Below are positions 27,246 through 35,794 of a stretch of DNA of 64,000 nt, piece after piece. The stretch lies in assembly GCF_000472965.1 (NCBI RefSeq), contig NZ_AXAU01000005.1, positions 248,001 to 312,000 on the forward strand. The letters are read 5' to 3'. Origin of the DNA: Bradyrhizobium murdochi (GTDB lineage Bacteria; Pseudomonadota; Alphaproteobacteria; Rhizobiales; Xanthobacteraceae). Each line of letters opens with the position of its first letter. Position 1 is the first letter of the stretch. A program made the position numbers and the translations under genes. The notes below the pieces were generated by a model, which ran no database searches, was not told where the DNA came from, and saw nothing but the letters and a program-made list of their open reading frames with translations.

Positions 27246-27429
27246 GTGTTGAAGGTTGTCGATGCGAGGAGGCCGTGGCCTGACGCTCCGGTGCAAGGCC
27301 GGATCGGTGTCACCTTAAGTTCCTCATCTCGCTTCCCGTTGCGGTAGGTAACGTTTGGCGCGGCGGAAAGCACGTTGGGAATACGCCAGCGTCACTTGCG
27401 AAACTGCAAGCGGCGCTTACGTCTGCGCC

Positions 27430-28362
27430 ATGGAGGACTGGAACGAGCCCCAACTCGTGTTGGCGGTGCATCGGGCAAGCAGCCTTACCGGCGCCGCCAA
27501 AGCGCTCGATATTGATCACTCGACCGCGTTTCGGCGCCTGAATGCCCTGGAAACGCGGCTCGGCGTGCGTCTGTTCGAGCGTCTTCCCGGCGGAGCGTAT
27601 CAAGCAACGCCTGCCGGCGAGCGGATGGCGGCAGCGGCCGAGCGGATGGAAGATGAAGCGATCGCCATCGACCGCGACATTGCGGGGCGCGACCACCGTC
27701 CCTCCGGCCGCCTGCGCGTAACCTCCTCGGAGACGCTCGCCTATCGAAAACTGACCAGCCATCTCGCCGCGTTCCGGCGAACCCATCCCGGTATCGTCGT
27801 CGAGCTCGTGGTCGACAACCGCGTCCTCAATCTCTCGCGCCGCGAGGCTGATATCGCGCTTCGTCCGATGCGGCCGAAGGAGGGCGATCTCTGGGGTCGC
27901 AAACTCGCCGACGTCGCATGGACGGTTTACGGTGCAACCGCCTATCTCAAAGAAAGAGGCGGGGCCGTTTCCTCTCCCGAAGATCTCGGCCGCCACGCCC
28001 TGATCGGATGGGAAGAAACCGCAGTCGGCATCATGGCGGCCGACTGGCTCAATCGAATGGTGCCAGATGATGCCTTCGTCTACCGGACCAACAGCCTCGT
28101 CAATCAGTTCATCGCCGCGAAGGCCGGCATCGGTCTCGCACTGCTGCCTTGCTATCTCGGGGACGAGGATCGCGATCTCGTCCGTGCGCTGCCGGATGCG
28201 GTGTCGGATCTGGTTGGCGAATTGTGGATCGTGACACATGCTGATCTGAAGAAGACGGCGCGCGTGCGTGCCTTCTTCGATGTCGTCGGAGAAGGCCTCG
28301 CGCGTGAGCACATGCTGTTTGACGGGCGAGGCCGGTCCCGCGCTTCCGGCCTCCGGCGCTAG
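27430..28362 (+). CDS. LysR-family transcriptional regulator
   Basis: A 310-residue regulator. The N-terminal helix-turn-helix covers residues about 10-60 (VHRASSLTGAAKALDIDHSTAFRRLNALE), followed by a linker and the two-lobed effector domain starting near residue 95. The start is set at ATG 27430, because upstream residues in the open frame do not look like LysR proteins. It is divergent from the NTF2-like/LysE pair, which it may control. The effector is unknown. Confidence 0.87.
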   Translation: MEDWNEPQLVLAVHRASSLTGAAKALDIDHSTAFRRLNALETRLGVRLFERLPGGAYQATPAGERMAAAAERMEDEAIAIDRDIAGRDHRPSGRLRVTSSETLAYRKLTSHLAAFRRTHPGIVVELVVDNRVLNLSRREADIALRPMRPKEGDLWGRKLADVAWTVYGATAYLKERGGAVSSPEDLGRHALIGWEETAVGIMAADWLNRMVPDDAFVYRTNSLVNQFIAAKAGIGLALLPCYLGDEDRDLVRALPDAVSDLVGELWIVTHADLKKTARVRAFFDVVGEGLAREHMLFDGRGRSRASGLRR

Positions 28363-28386
28363 CAAGGCCGTGCCCCTAGCACCGGT

Positions 28387-29355
28387 CTAGATCTTCTCCA
28401 GCTTCTGCAGGCAACGCGCTACCCCGACTTCCGGCGGCATCGGCGTATCCGGAAAGCTGGTCTTCCAGTCGGTGACGCCGACCTCGCCGATATAGATGTC
28501 GCCCCTGGAATCCAGCGCGATGCCGTGCGGGGCGAGGAATTTGCCGGCTTCCAGCCCCGGGCCGTTTTCGCCGCCGAGGCGGGCAATCCGCTTGCCCTTC
28601 GAATCCACGATCGAAAGCCGCGGACCGAGATTGGGCACCTTACGATTGACGGCCATGCCGGGGCCGAGTTCGCCGACGATGAATGTCGGCTGTTTGCCGC
28701 CGCAGCAGCACAGTGCGCACGGCCGGTGCAGATAATTCCACTGCGTCTCGTATTTGCCGTTACCGTCGAACACCTGCACGCGATGGTTCTCGCGGTCCGC
28801 GACATAGACCCAGCCGTCGGCGTCGGTGGCGATGTTGTGAACGATATTAAACTGGCCGGGATCGGTGCCCGGCTCGCCCCAGGTCTTCAAGAGCTTGCCG
28901 TCCGGCGAATATTTGTGGACGCAGGCATTGCCGTAGCCGTCGGAGACGTAGATCTCGCCCTTCGGCGACAGCGCGGTATGCGTGCAGCGATGAAACGGCT
29001 CGCCGCTCATGAACGGCGCGGGCTTGTTCGGGATGCCGATGGTGAGCAGCACCTTGCCGTCGGTCGTGCACTTGCGCACGGTGTGATCGCCATCGTCGGT
29101 GCAATAGAGATTGTCGTCGATATCGATGTGCAGGCCGTGGGCGCGGTTGAACAGCCCTTCGCCCCAGCTCTTGATGAAATTGCCCTCGCGGTCCAGCACC
29201 ACCATCGGATGGGCGCCGCGGTTGAAGACGTAGATGCGGTCCTTGCTGTCGACGGCGACCGAAGCGACGTCGGTCAGGCTCCAGCCGTCCGGCAGCTTCG
29301 CCCAATTCTCCACTACGCGGTATCGATGCTCGCCCGAGCCGAGAATGACCGACAT
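28387..29355 (-). CDS. NHL-repeat protein, peptidyl-alpha-hydroxyglycine alpha-amidating lyase-like
   Basis: A 322-residue beta-propeller with at least five NHL-type repeats, for example RIYVFNRGAHPMVVLDREGNF, then EIYVSDGYGNACVHKYSPDGK and WVYVADRENHRVQVFDGNGK. The family name comes from peptide amidation lyases, but bacterial members of this size are mostly uncharacterised and could act as scaffolds or lyases. There is no signal peptide. The start is set at the Met before SVILGSGE, with GGAGAAG upstream. It is 96 bases downstream of the response regulator and on the same strand. Confidence 0.78.
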   Translation of the reverse strand: MSVILGSGEHRYRVVENWAKLPDGWSLTDVASVAVDSKDRIYVFNRGAHPMVVLDREGNFIKSWGEGLFNRAHGLHIDIDDNLYCTDDGDHTVRKCTTDGKVLLTIGIPNKPAPFMSGEPFHRCTHTALSPKGEIYVSDGYGNACVHKYSPDGKLLKTWGEPGTDPGQFNIVHNIATDADGWVYVADRENHRVQVFDGNGKYETQWNYLHRPCALCCCGGKQPTFIVGELGPGMAVNRKVPNLGPRLSIVDSKGKRIARLGGENGPGLEAGKFLAPHGIALDSRGDIYIGEVGVTDWKTSFPDTPMPPEVGVARCLQKLEKI

Positions 29356-29451
29356 GCGCTTCTCCCCAATCCGATATTTTGTTGGCCAGGAGTGTTGCAG
29401 AGACCTGCCCGAAGCACGAGGGGGATTTGCGCATGGCACGTTTCTTCCAGC

Positions 29452-30117
29452 CTAGCTTCCCATATCCTCCGCCGCGATGATCCGCTGGCGAAGCGCCAGG
29501 CGTACCAATTCGATGTCGGAGGCGACGCCGAGCTTGGCGCGGATCTGATAGCGCGTGTTGGCCGCGGTCTTCACGCTGATATGCAGCGTGTTTGCGATCT
29601 CATCCACGGATTTCTCCGCCAGCAGCATGCGCAGGATTTCGAATTCCCGTGGGCTCAGTGCGTCGACTGCCGAAGGCTCGTCGGCGAGCCTGGCGATGGC
29701 GAGTTCGTGGTCGATGTCGGGGCTGAGCGCGATGCGTCCGGCCATGACTTCGGCAATCGCGCGCAGCAGCGCGTCGGGCGGATTGCTTTTGGTGACAAAG
29801 CCACACGCGCCCGCCTTGATCGCCTGGACCGCATAGGCCGCGCTCTGGTGCATCGTAAAGACCAGGATGCGCGCCGACCTATCCCATTGCCGGATGCGCC
29901 TGATAGCCTCGACCCCGCCAATTCCCGGCATCGACAGGTCCATGATGACGAGGTCGGGCTTGGCTTCCTTGTAGACGCGATAGGCGTCGGCCCCATTGTC
30001 GGCTTCAGCGACGACTTGCAGGCGATCCTGCTTCTGCAGCAGCGAGCGATAGCCCTCGCGCACGATGGCATGGTCGTCCACCAGCATCACGCGCGTGCGG
30101 CCACCGGCATCCGCCAT
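29452..30117 (-). CDS. NarL/FixJ-family response regulator
   Basis: A 221-residue two-component regulator. The receiver domain has VMLVDDHAIVREGYR with the acidic pair, the phosphoacceptor D60 in LVIMDLSMPG, and a Lys near residue 110 in GFVTKSNP. The C-terminal LuxR-type helix-turn-helix reads LSPREFEILRMLLAEKSVDE and IANTLHISVKTAANTRYQIR. The start codon is 2 bases after the stop of the sensor kinase gene, so the two are translationally coupled. It probably activates a metabolic target near this locus. Confidence 0.92.
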   Translation of the reverse strand: MADAGGRTRVMLVDDHAIVREGYRSLLQKQDRLQVVAEADNGADAYRVYKEAKPDLVIMDLSMPGIGGVEAIRRIRQWDRSARILVFTMHQSAAYAVQAIKAGACGFVTKSNPPDALLRAIAEVMAGRIALSPDIDHELAIARLADEPSAVDALSPREFEILRMLLAEKSVDEIANTLHISVKTAANTRYQIRAKLGVASDIELVRLALRQRIIAAEDMGS

Positions 30118-30119
30118 GT

Positions 30120-31523
30120 CTAAGACTCCATCCGCATCGTGGGAATGCGCGCGACAAGTCGGGCGCCGCCCGCCTCTCGCCGCTCGAATTGCAAGGTCCC
30201 TCCGAGCGAAACCACGCGCTCTTGCATGCCGAGCAGTCCCATGCCGGCCTTCGGCGTCAGGCTGGCGCTGGCCGCTTCGCCGTCGTCCTCGACGGTCAGG
30301 ACGATCTCGGCGTCTCCGGCCTCGAGACGCAATTGCACGCACCTAGCCTGTGCATGCTTGGCAGCATTGGTGATCGCTTCCTGCGCGATGCGATAAAGAC
30401 TGGCGCTGACACCGGGCGGCAAGGCGTCGGCGCTGCCAGTGACGGCGATCTCGAACCGGGTGCGGCCCTTCTCAAAGCCATTCCAGCCCGCAACTAGGCT
30501 TTCGAGGCTGACGGTGAGGCCGAGTTCCTCGACGTCGGGCGGCCGCAGGCGCACCAGCGCGCCGCGCAAGGTTTCCATCATATGCGCGGTCGTACGCGAG
30601 ATGCCCCGGCATTCCTCGCATAGTGGCGGGCATTGGCGCTCCGCGGTGTGAGCGGCGGCGGCGGCCTGCGCCGCGATGGCGGAAAGCGACTGGCCGAATT
30701 CGTCGTGCAGCTCGCGCGCAAGATGGCGCCGCTCCTCGTCCTGCACTTCGATCAGTTTTCGCGTCAGAGCGTTGCGTTCGGCAAGCGTTGCCTGCAGCCG
30801 CTGTGCAAGGGTGTTGAAGACGCCGGAAATTGCCGACAATTCCGCAAGGTCGAAACGCGGCAGGCGCGCAGAAAGATCGTTAGCCGCCAGTTGCCGCAGT
30901 CCTGTGGCAACGGCCTGGGTCGGCCGCAGCGCCCGCGCCAGCGCGGCATAGACCGCAATACAAAGCCCGGCCAGCGCGAACGCCATGATGGAGAGCAGCC
31001 GGCTCACCTCGCGCCAGCTCTGGCCGATCTGCGTGGCGGGGTCGAAGGTTGCGACCGCCATGCCCCGAGCACTGCCGGCAACGAGGACCGGCATCGAGAC
31101 CGGTTCACCCGGACGAAAGACGGTGCGATAGAGGGAGGCGAAGCTTTCGGGCGCGGCCAATTCGTCTGCGGGCGCTCCACTGCAGACGCCCTGGCGAAAC
31201 GCGCCGGTAGTGTCGCGGTAGGCAATGCAAAGGCCCGGCTCCATCAGCGCCGCAATTCCCTGCAAATCCGGCGTTGCGTTGATGGAGACGGAGAGCCATT
31301 GCGCCTGCGATTGCTGCAACGAGAGATCCCGGGCCACGATCTCGGCGATTCGGCTCGCTTTGGCCTTCGCGGCACGGTCGCTGTCGAATAAGGCGTAGGC
31401 CGCGACGGCGATGAAGCAAACTGCCGCAAGCGCCGCGACGCGTAACGCCAGCCGCAGCTTCAGATCGATGGCGGGCACAGGGCTCGCCACGGAGTTGGAT
31501 GCCTGTCGCAAGCTCCCTCCCAT
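30120..31523 (-). CDS. sensor histidine kinase, HisKA_3 type
   Basis: A 467-residue membrane sensor. One N-terminal membrane segment (LRVAALAAVCFIAVAAYALF) and another near residue 180 (LLSIMAFALAGLCIAVYAAL) bracket a periplasmic sensor of about 130 residues with two Cys. A HAMP-like region follows. The phosphoacceptor region ARELHDEFGQSLSAI (about residue 270) and the C-terminal ATPase (YRIAQEAITNAAKHAQA; GMGLLGMQERV) are NarX/UhpB-like. It is paired with the NarL-type regulator 2 bases downstream. The signal sensed is unknown. Confidence 0.92.
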   Translation of the reverse strand: MGGSLRQASNSVASPVPAIDLKLRLALRVAALAAVCFIAVAAYALFDSDRAAKAKASRIAEIVARDLSLQQSQAQWLSVSINATPDLQGIAALMEPGLCIAYRDTTGAFRQGVCSGAPADELAAPESFASLYRTVFRPGEPVSMPVLVAGSARGMAVATFDPATQIGQSWREVSRLLSIMAFALAGLCIAVYAALARALRPTQAVATGLRQLAANDLSARLPRFDLAELSAISGVFNTLAQRLQATLAERNALTRKLIEVQDEERRHLARELHDEFGQSLSAIAAQAAAAAHTAERQCPPLCEECRGISRTTAHMMETLRGALVRLRPPDVEELGLTVSLESLVAGWNGFEKGRTRFEIAVTGSADALPPGVSASLYRIAQEAITNAAKHAQARCVQLRLEAGDAEIVLTVEDDGEAASASLTPKAGMGLLGMQERVVSLGGTLQFERREAGGARLVARIPTMRMES

Positions 31524-31689
31524 AGGCTTAGACTATAGAAGCAAATTTCCACGGGAAGAAAGCGCGGGAAGCCAAGATCGGGTATTTCACCCGGCTGATG
31601 CAGGGAAAGCTGCCGTTTCGGCGGGGCAGCAGATCGGGCGAAATCGCGGCGACTAAGGCAGCTCCGATTTAGCAGTTCCGAGGTGATCC

Positions 31690-32679
31690 ATGCGCTCCAT
31701 CGCCACTATCCTCGCTCCGGCCATTGTGCTGGCCGCGCTCGCGACGGCTGCGGCCGCTGAAACGCCCGCGCCGCCTCCGATCAAAATCGCAGTCTTTCCC
31801 TTCGAACTGGAGGATTTCAGTGCCGGGGCCGCCTATGTCCCTCCTGATGATATCGATCGCGAGCAATTGCGGCTTTCGACGGAGGAAGCGCGCCGGCTGA
31901 TCGCGGCGTCCGGGCGCTACAATATCGTCGACCTCAGCGCCGTGAACGACCAAGCGGCGAAAGCAGGCAAGTTGAGGGACTGCCAGGGCTGCGAAGCCAG
32001 GATCGCCGCCGGCCTCGGTGCAGATCAGTCGATGATCGGGATCGTCACGCGAATCACCCGAACGGAATACGCGGTCACCTTCAAGATACGCGACGCCAGA
32101 TCCGGGGCGATCGTCGTGGTCGAGCAGACGGATCTGCGCATGGGCGCAAATGTGGCCTGGGGCCGCGGGGCGCGGTGGCTGATCCAGAACCGTCTGCTGG
32201 ATCGGGCGCAGGACAAGCCGCTCATCTTCGCAGTCGCCGAAATCGAATATATCGACACCTCGGGCGAGGTCATCGATCAAAGCGCCGATCATTTGCGGCG
32301 CCTGCGCACTTTCGAGGCCTCGCTGCGTACCGATCTGGCGGCGAGCGGAAAGCTGCGAAGCGCCGATCTCGATTGTCCGGCAACCGCCTGTTCTGTCGGA
32401 GACCTCACCGTCGCTCAGTTGCTCGGCAAGGCGCAGGCGGCCGGCGCCGACCTTCTGCTGATCGGCAGCGTTCACAAGATGAGCACGCTCGTGCAATGGG
32501 CGAAATTCGACATCATCGACGTGAAGGCGCGGAAGGTGGTGTTCGAGCGCCTCGTCAGCTTCCGCGGCGACAACGACGAGGCCTGGCGCCGCGCGGCAGC
32601 TTTCATCATCAGGCAAATCAGCGATCGCGAGGCAGAACTCACGCGCCTCGCGGCAACAGCCCTTCCTCGATCGCCTTGA
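31690..32679 (+). CDS. exported DUF2380 protein, internally duplicated
   Basis: A 329-residue protein with a signal peptide (ILAPAIVLAALATAAAAE). The mature part contains two related DUF2380-like halves: residues about 28-155 (IKIAVFPFELEDFSAG, then GYRYN-type IVDLSAV and ITRTEYAVTFKIRDARSG) and about 175-320 (DLLLIGSVHKMSTLVQWAKF, FDIIDVKARKVVFERLVSF). The family function is unknown; proteins of this type often accompany quinoprotein and two-component genes. It is divergent from the sensor kinase (166 bases apart). Its last 41 bases overlap the convergent monooxygenase gene. Confidence 0.75.
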   Translation: MRSIATILAPAIVLAALATAAAAETPAPPPIKIAVFPFELEDFSAGAAYVPPDDIDREQLRLSTEEARRLIAASGRYNIVDLSAVNDQAAKAGKLRDCQGCEARIAAGLGADQSMIGIVTRITRTEYAVTFKIRDARSGAIVVVEQTDLRMGANVAWGRGARWLIQNRLLDRAQDKPLIFAVAEIEYIDTSGEVIDQSADHLRRLRTFEASLRTDLAASGKLRSADLDCPATACSVGDLTVAQLLGKAQAAGADLLLIGSVHKMSTLVQWAKFDIIDVKARKVVFERLVSFRGDNDEAWRRAAAFIIRQISDREAELTRLAATALPRSP

Positions 32680-34404
32680 TCTGCAGCGCCAGATGTTTTG
32701 AGCCGATGCGGCATTGCGCGAGGCCGCCGGCGATGAACCACAGGCCGGGCTGGCCGGTCCGCCTGTACATGTTGCGCAGTTCCTGCTCCTCGCCAAATCC
32801 CCAGATCGTGCCGACGCGCTTTTCCACCGCCTCGCCGAACAGTTTTCGCACCAGCTCTTCCTGGCGCTTGTAGCCGGTCGCGAGCACCACGAGATCGGCG
32901 GCGATTGTCTCGCCGCTCTTCATCTTGGCGCCAGTGGCCGTGAACGTGGCGAGATCGGCAAACTGCTTCAGCGCGATATCGCCTTTGACAATAAGATCGG
33001 AGCAGCCGACGTTGAAATAATAGCCGCCGCCGCGGGTGAGATATTTGAACTGCCAGCCGGTGTTGTCTTCGCCAAAATCGAGCTTGAAGCCGACGCCCTC
33101 CAGGCCATCGAGCAATTCCTTATCGAGCGCCTTGGACTTCTCCGCGGTCAATGCGTGGCTCTTGCGCGCCAGCTTCAACGGCATCGAGGTTACGATCAGG
33201 TCGTTATCCTCGAGCGTGCCTTCATTGTAAGGCGCGTAGACCAGTTGCGCCGATGGCTCGATGCTGACGACCAGCGTCGAAGAGCGCTGGAACAGCGTGA
33301 CTTTTGCGCCGCTGGAATGCAGGTCCTGCGCGATGTCGTGGCCGCTGTTGCCGGTGCCGATCACAATGGCGCGCTTGCCCTTCCAGTTCTCACCATCGTC
33401 ATACTGGCTGGAATGCATCACCTTGCCGGCAAAGTCCTTCAATCCCGGAATGTCGGGCACGCTCGGAATGCCGCTGACGCCGGTCGCCAGCACGACATGG
33501 CGTGGATGCATGCTGCGCTGGCTGCCGTCGGCACAGCGCAGCGTCACCGTCCAGCGGCCTTCCTTCTCGTTATAGCTGCCGCCCTCGAACTCGGTCTCGG
33601 TCCAAAAATTCAGCTCCATGGCCTCGACATAGGCTTCGAACCAGTTGGCCAGCTTGTCCTTCGGAATATAGGTCGGCCAGTTCGGCGGGAAGGGCATGTA
33701 GGGCAGGTGATTGACCTGCACCTGGTTGTGCAGCGTCAGCGCGTGATAGCGCTTGCGCCAATTGTCGCCGATGCGTTTTTCGCGATCGACGATCAGCGTA
33801 TCGACGTTCAATTGCTTCAGCCGCGCGGCGATCGAGAGCCCGGATTGCCCGCCGCCAATGACGAGAACGGCGGGATCGTGGTCGGCATATTCAGCCGATG
33901 CCTTGCGCAGGTCGAGCCAGTTCGGCCCGCGAAAGTCCCGCGAATAGGAGTTGCCGCGCGGGCGGTTCACGCCGAGCTGTTCCTCAAAACCTTTGAGTTC
34001 GCCAAGCTCGGTCAGCAGTGTCCAGGCCTTCAACCGGTTGCCATCGTCGCATCTGATATCAGGCGGATGATGCCGTTGCCGCGCCCGACCTTGGTTTCGA
34101 ACTTGAAGATCGCCTCGATCGCGTTGGTGCCCGCCCGCATCACCTTGCGCGGCGCAGCGCGATCGGGAGCGATGGCAAAGCCGGTCGGCGCCGCGCTGCG
34201 AGCGAGAGGGCGAAGCGCCTTCAGAATGGCGTCGGCGCCATTCAGCGTCTGGATGTTCCAACTCAGCGCCAGCACATCGCGCCAATAGCTGTCGGGATGG
34301 AACAGCGTCTTCAACAACCCTTCGTCGGGTTTTCCGAGCGCTTCTTCAAACTGCGCAAGCCAAGTGTCGGCGGCTAGCGAACTGTCGTCCGTCCTGTCGA
34401 GCAT
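32639..34404 (-). pseudogene. flavin-containing monooxygenase, split by a frameshift
   Basis: Two leftward frames together make one FMO-type protein of about 588 residues. Frame A (34404 to stop at 34030) encodes an NTF2-like N-terminal domain ending LISDATMATG. Frame B, from about 34050 to 32639, continues GNRLKAWTLLTELGELKGFEE, then the FAD motif VIGGGQSGLSIAARL, the NADPH motif VIGTGNSGHDIAQDL and the FMO segment VLATGYKR. The bases GATGCGACGATGGC on the coding strand would read through as SDA-DDGNRLKAW if one base were restored. Either a true inactivating deletion or a sequencing error; with the shift, only the N-terminal domain would be made. Confidence 0.8.
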
Positions 34405-34500
34405 GGGCGTTTCCCATCACCGGCCGTCTTCGCGGCGTTTCCTTGGGGGCGAGCCTATACCTATTACGGACGGCGCGGAAAGGGCGTGAGGAGATGCCGC

Positions 34501-35598
34501 CTATTCCGAGAGCGAAAGTATCAGCCCGTGATCCGGCGGGACGCGGCCGTTAAGGGTGTCGAGATAGGCGCGTTGAACCGCCGCGGGCCCATGGTTCTCG
34601 GTCACCTTCATCCAACGTTCCAGGTTCGGGACGAAGCCGGACCATGCAGCGCCGAACCGCATGTCGACGCCGCCCGGTCCCCACTCCTTGGCGCGCTTGC
34701 GGATGTGGTCCGGCGCGAAGAAGAATTGCGGCTTGGCGCCGGGTAGTGCCTGTGCCGAATCAGCGGGCAACGACTTGCGATGCGTCAGCCCAACGATTCC
34801 GCTGTATTTCATTTGGTCGCCGAAGTGCTGGTGCAGCGTTGCACGTAATGGAGTATTGCCGGCCATGTCCACATAGGCGACCGCAGAGTTCGTCGGCAGC
34901 GAGCTTACGTCCTCATAGGTCACGACCTCGTCGTAACAGCCAAGCGATTTGACGAAGGTCGTGTTGCCCGGCGAAGTCAGGCCGATCGTCTTGATGCCGT
35001 TATCTCTCGCATCCAGGAGGTGCGCGAGCCCGTAGGCGGTCTTGCTGGAGGCCGACGACAGCACTACGCCTTTTGCGCCATAAAATTCGTTCTCGGCGAG
35101 AAAGTCATCAACCAGGAACGACAGCATGAACAAGGGGCGCAGCAGCGCCTGATAGTCGCCTTGCCTGCCTGCGAACGCCGGATCGCCGCTGACGCGTGCA
35201 TAGGCATTATAGACCGGCGCCACGCCCTGCCGGTGTGCGGCGGCATCGCGTAAGGCTCGCTTGGAGACGTCGGCAGCCTCGATCACGAGATGCGTCGACA
35301 TCGGGAAGTAGCCGAACAGTATTTCGCCTGCGGCAATGCCGGGATGCTTCGAGGCGATCACCTCGCCAAACCCCCATACCGGAACGTTGCCGAAACCTTC
35401 GGGCGCCGGAAACAACTGCCAGTATTTTAGATGATCGCCGAGCACGGCATAAGTGATGTTGTTGGCGGTGAAGGCGAAGCGCGTCACCTTTACCAGCAGC
35501 GTCTCGTCAGGCAGCGCGGCCGCATCAGGCAGTTGCGTCTCGATGGTCTTGCATTGCTGCAGATCGTTCCGGGCGACGACGAAGTCGGTGGATAGCAT
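34501..35598 (-). CDS. DUF2855 family protein, medium-chain dehydrogenase-like
   Basis: A 365-residue protein assigned to DUF2855 by its overall order: LLVKVTRFAFTANNITYAVLG near the start, PVWGFGEVIASKHPGI, a central VVLSSASSKTAYGLAHLL nucleotide-binding-like segment, and TIGLTSPGNTTFVKSLGCYD. The layout resembles quinone-oxidoreductase-like medium-chain dehydrogenases without the zinc ligands. The reaction is unknown. It has its own upstream region containing a palindromic repeat at 35709-35790 and follows the broken monooxygenase in the same direction. Confidence 0.82.
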   Translation of the reverse strand: MLSTDFVVARNDLQQCKTIETQLPDAAALPDETLLVKVTRFAFTANNITYAVLGDHLKYWQLFPAPEGFGNVPVWGFGEVIASKHPGIAAGEILFGYFPMSTHLVIEAADVSKRALRDAAAHRQGVAPVYNAYARVSGDPAFAGRQGDYQALLRPLFMLSFLVDDFLAENEFYGAKGVVLSSASSKTAYGLAHLLDARDNGIKTIGLTSPGNTTFVKSLGCYDEVVTYEDVSSLPTNSAVAYVDMAGNTPLRATLHQHFGDQMKYSGIVGLTHRKSLPADSAQALPGAKPQFFFAPDHIRKRAKEWGPGGVDMRFGAAWSGFVPNLERWMKVTENHGPAAVQRAYLDTLNGRVPPDHGLILSLSE

Positions 35599-35708
35599 TG
35601 TTTCGATCCCTGCGCTTCACATGCAGCGATCTTTGCGCCGACCGATGACCGTTTTGCAACAGTCATGATGTTTAAAACGGTGTTTGGAATCTCGTCGAAA
35701 TCTCACCC

Positions 35709-35790
35709 CGTCATTCCGGGGCGACGCATAGCGTCGAACCCGGAATCTCGAGATTCCGGGTTCGCGTCTGCGACGCGCCCCGGAATGACG
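35709..35790. repeat. palindromic intergenic repeat, CGTCATTCCGGGGCG type
   Basis: Outer arms CGTCATTCCGGGGCG (35709-35723) and CGCCCCGGAATGACG (35776-35790) are perfectly complementary. The centre contains another palindrome, AACCCGGAATCT and its complement at 35737-35762. It lies between the DUF2855 gene and the convergently placed end of the acyl-CoA synthetase. Confidence 0.82.
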
Positions 35791-35794
35791 AACC

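Noticed and set aside
28525..30123. 532-residue rightward frame across the NHL and response-regulator genes
   Set aside because: Spans two real leftward genes and has no recognisable motif.
32714..34288. 524-residue rightward frame opposite the monooxygenase
   Set aside because: No motif, and the leftward frames contain the FAD and NADPH signatures.
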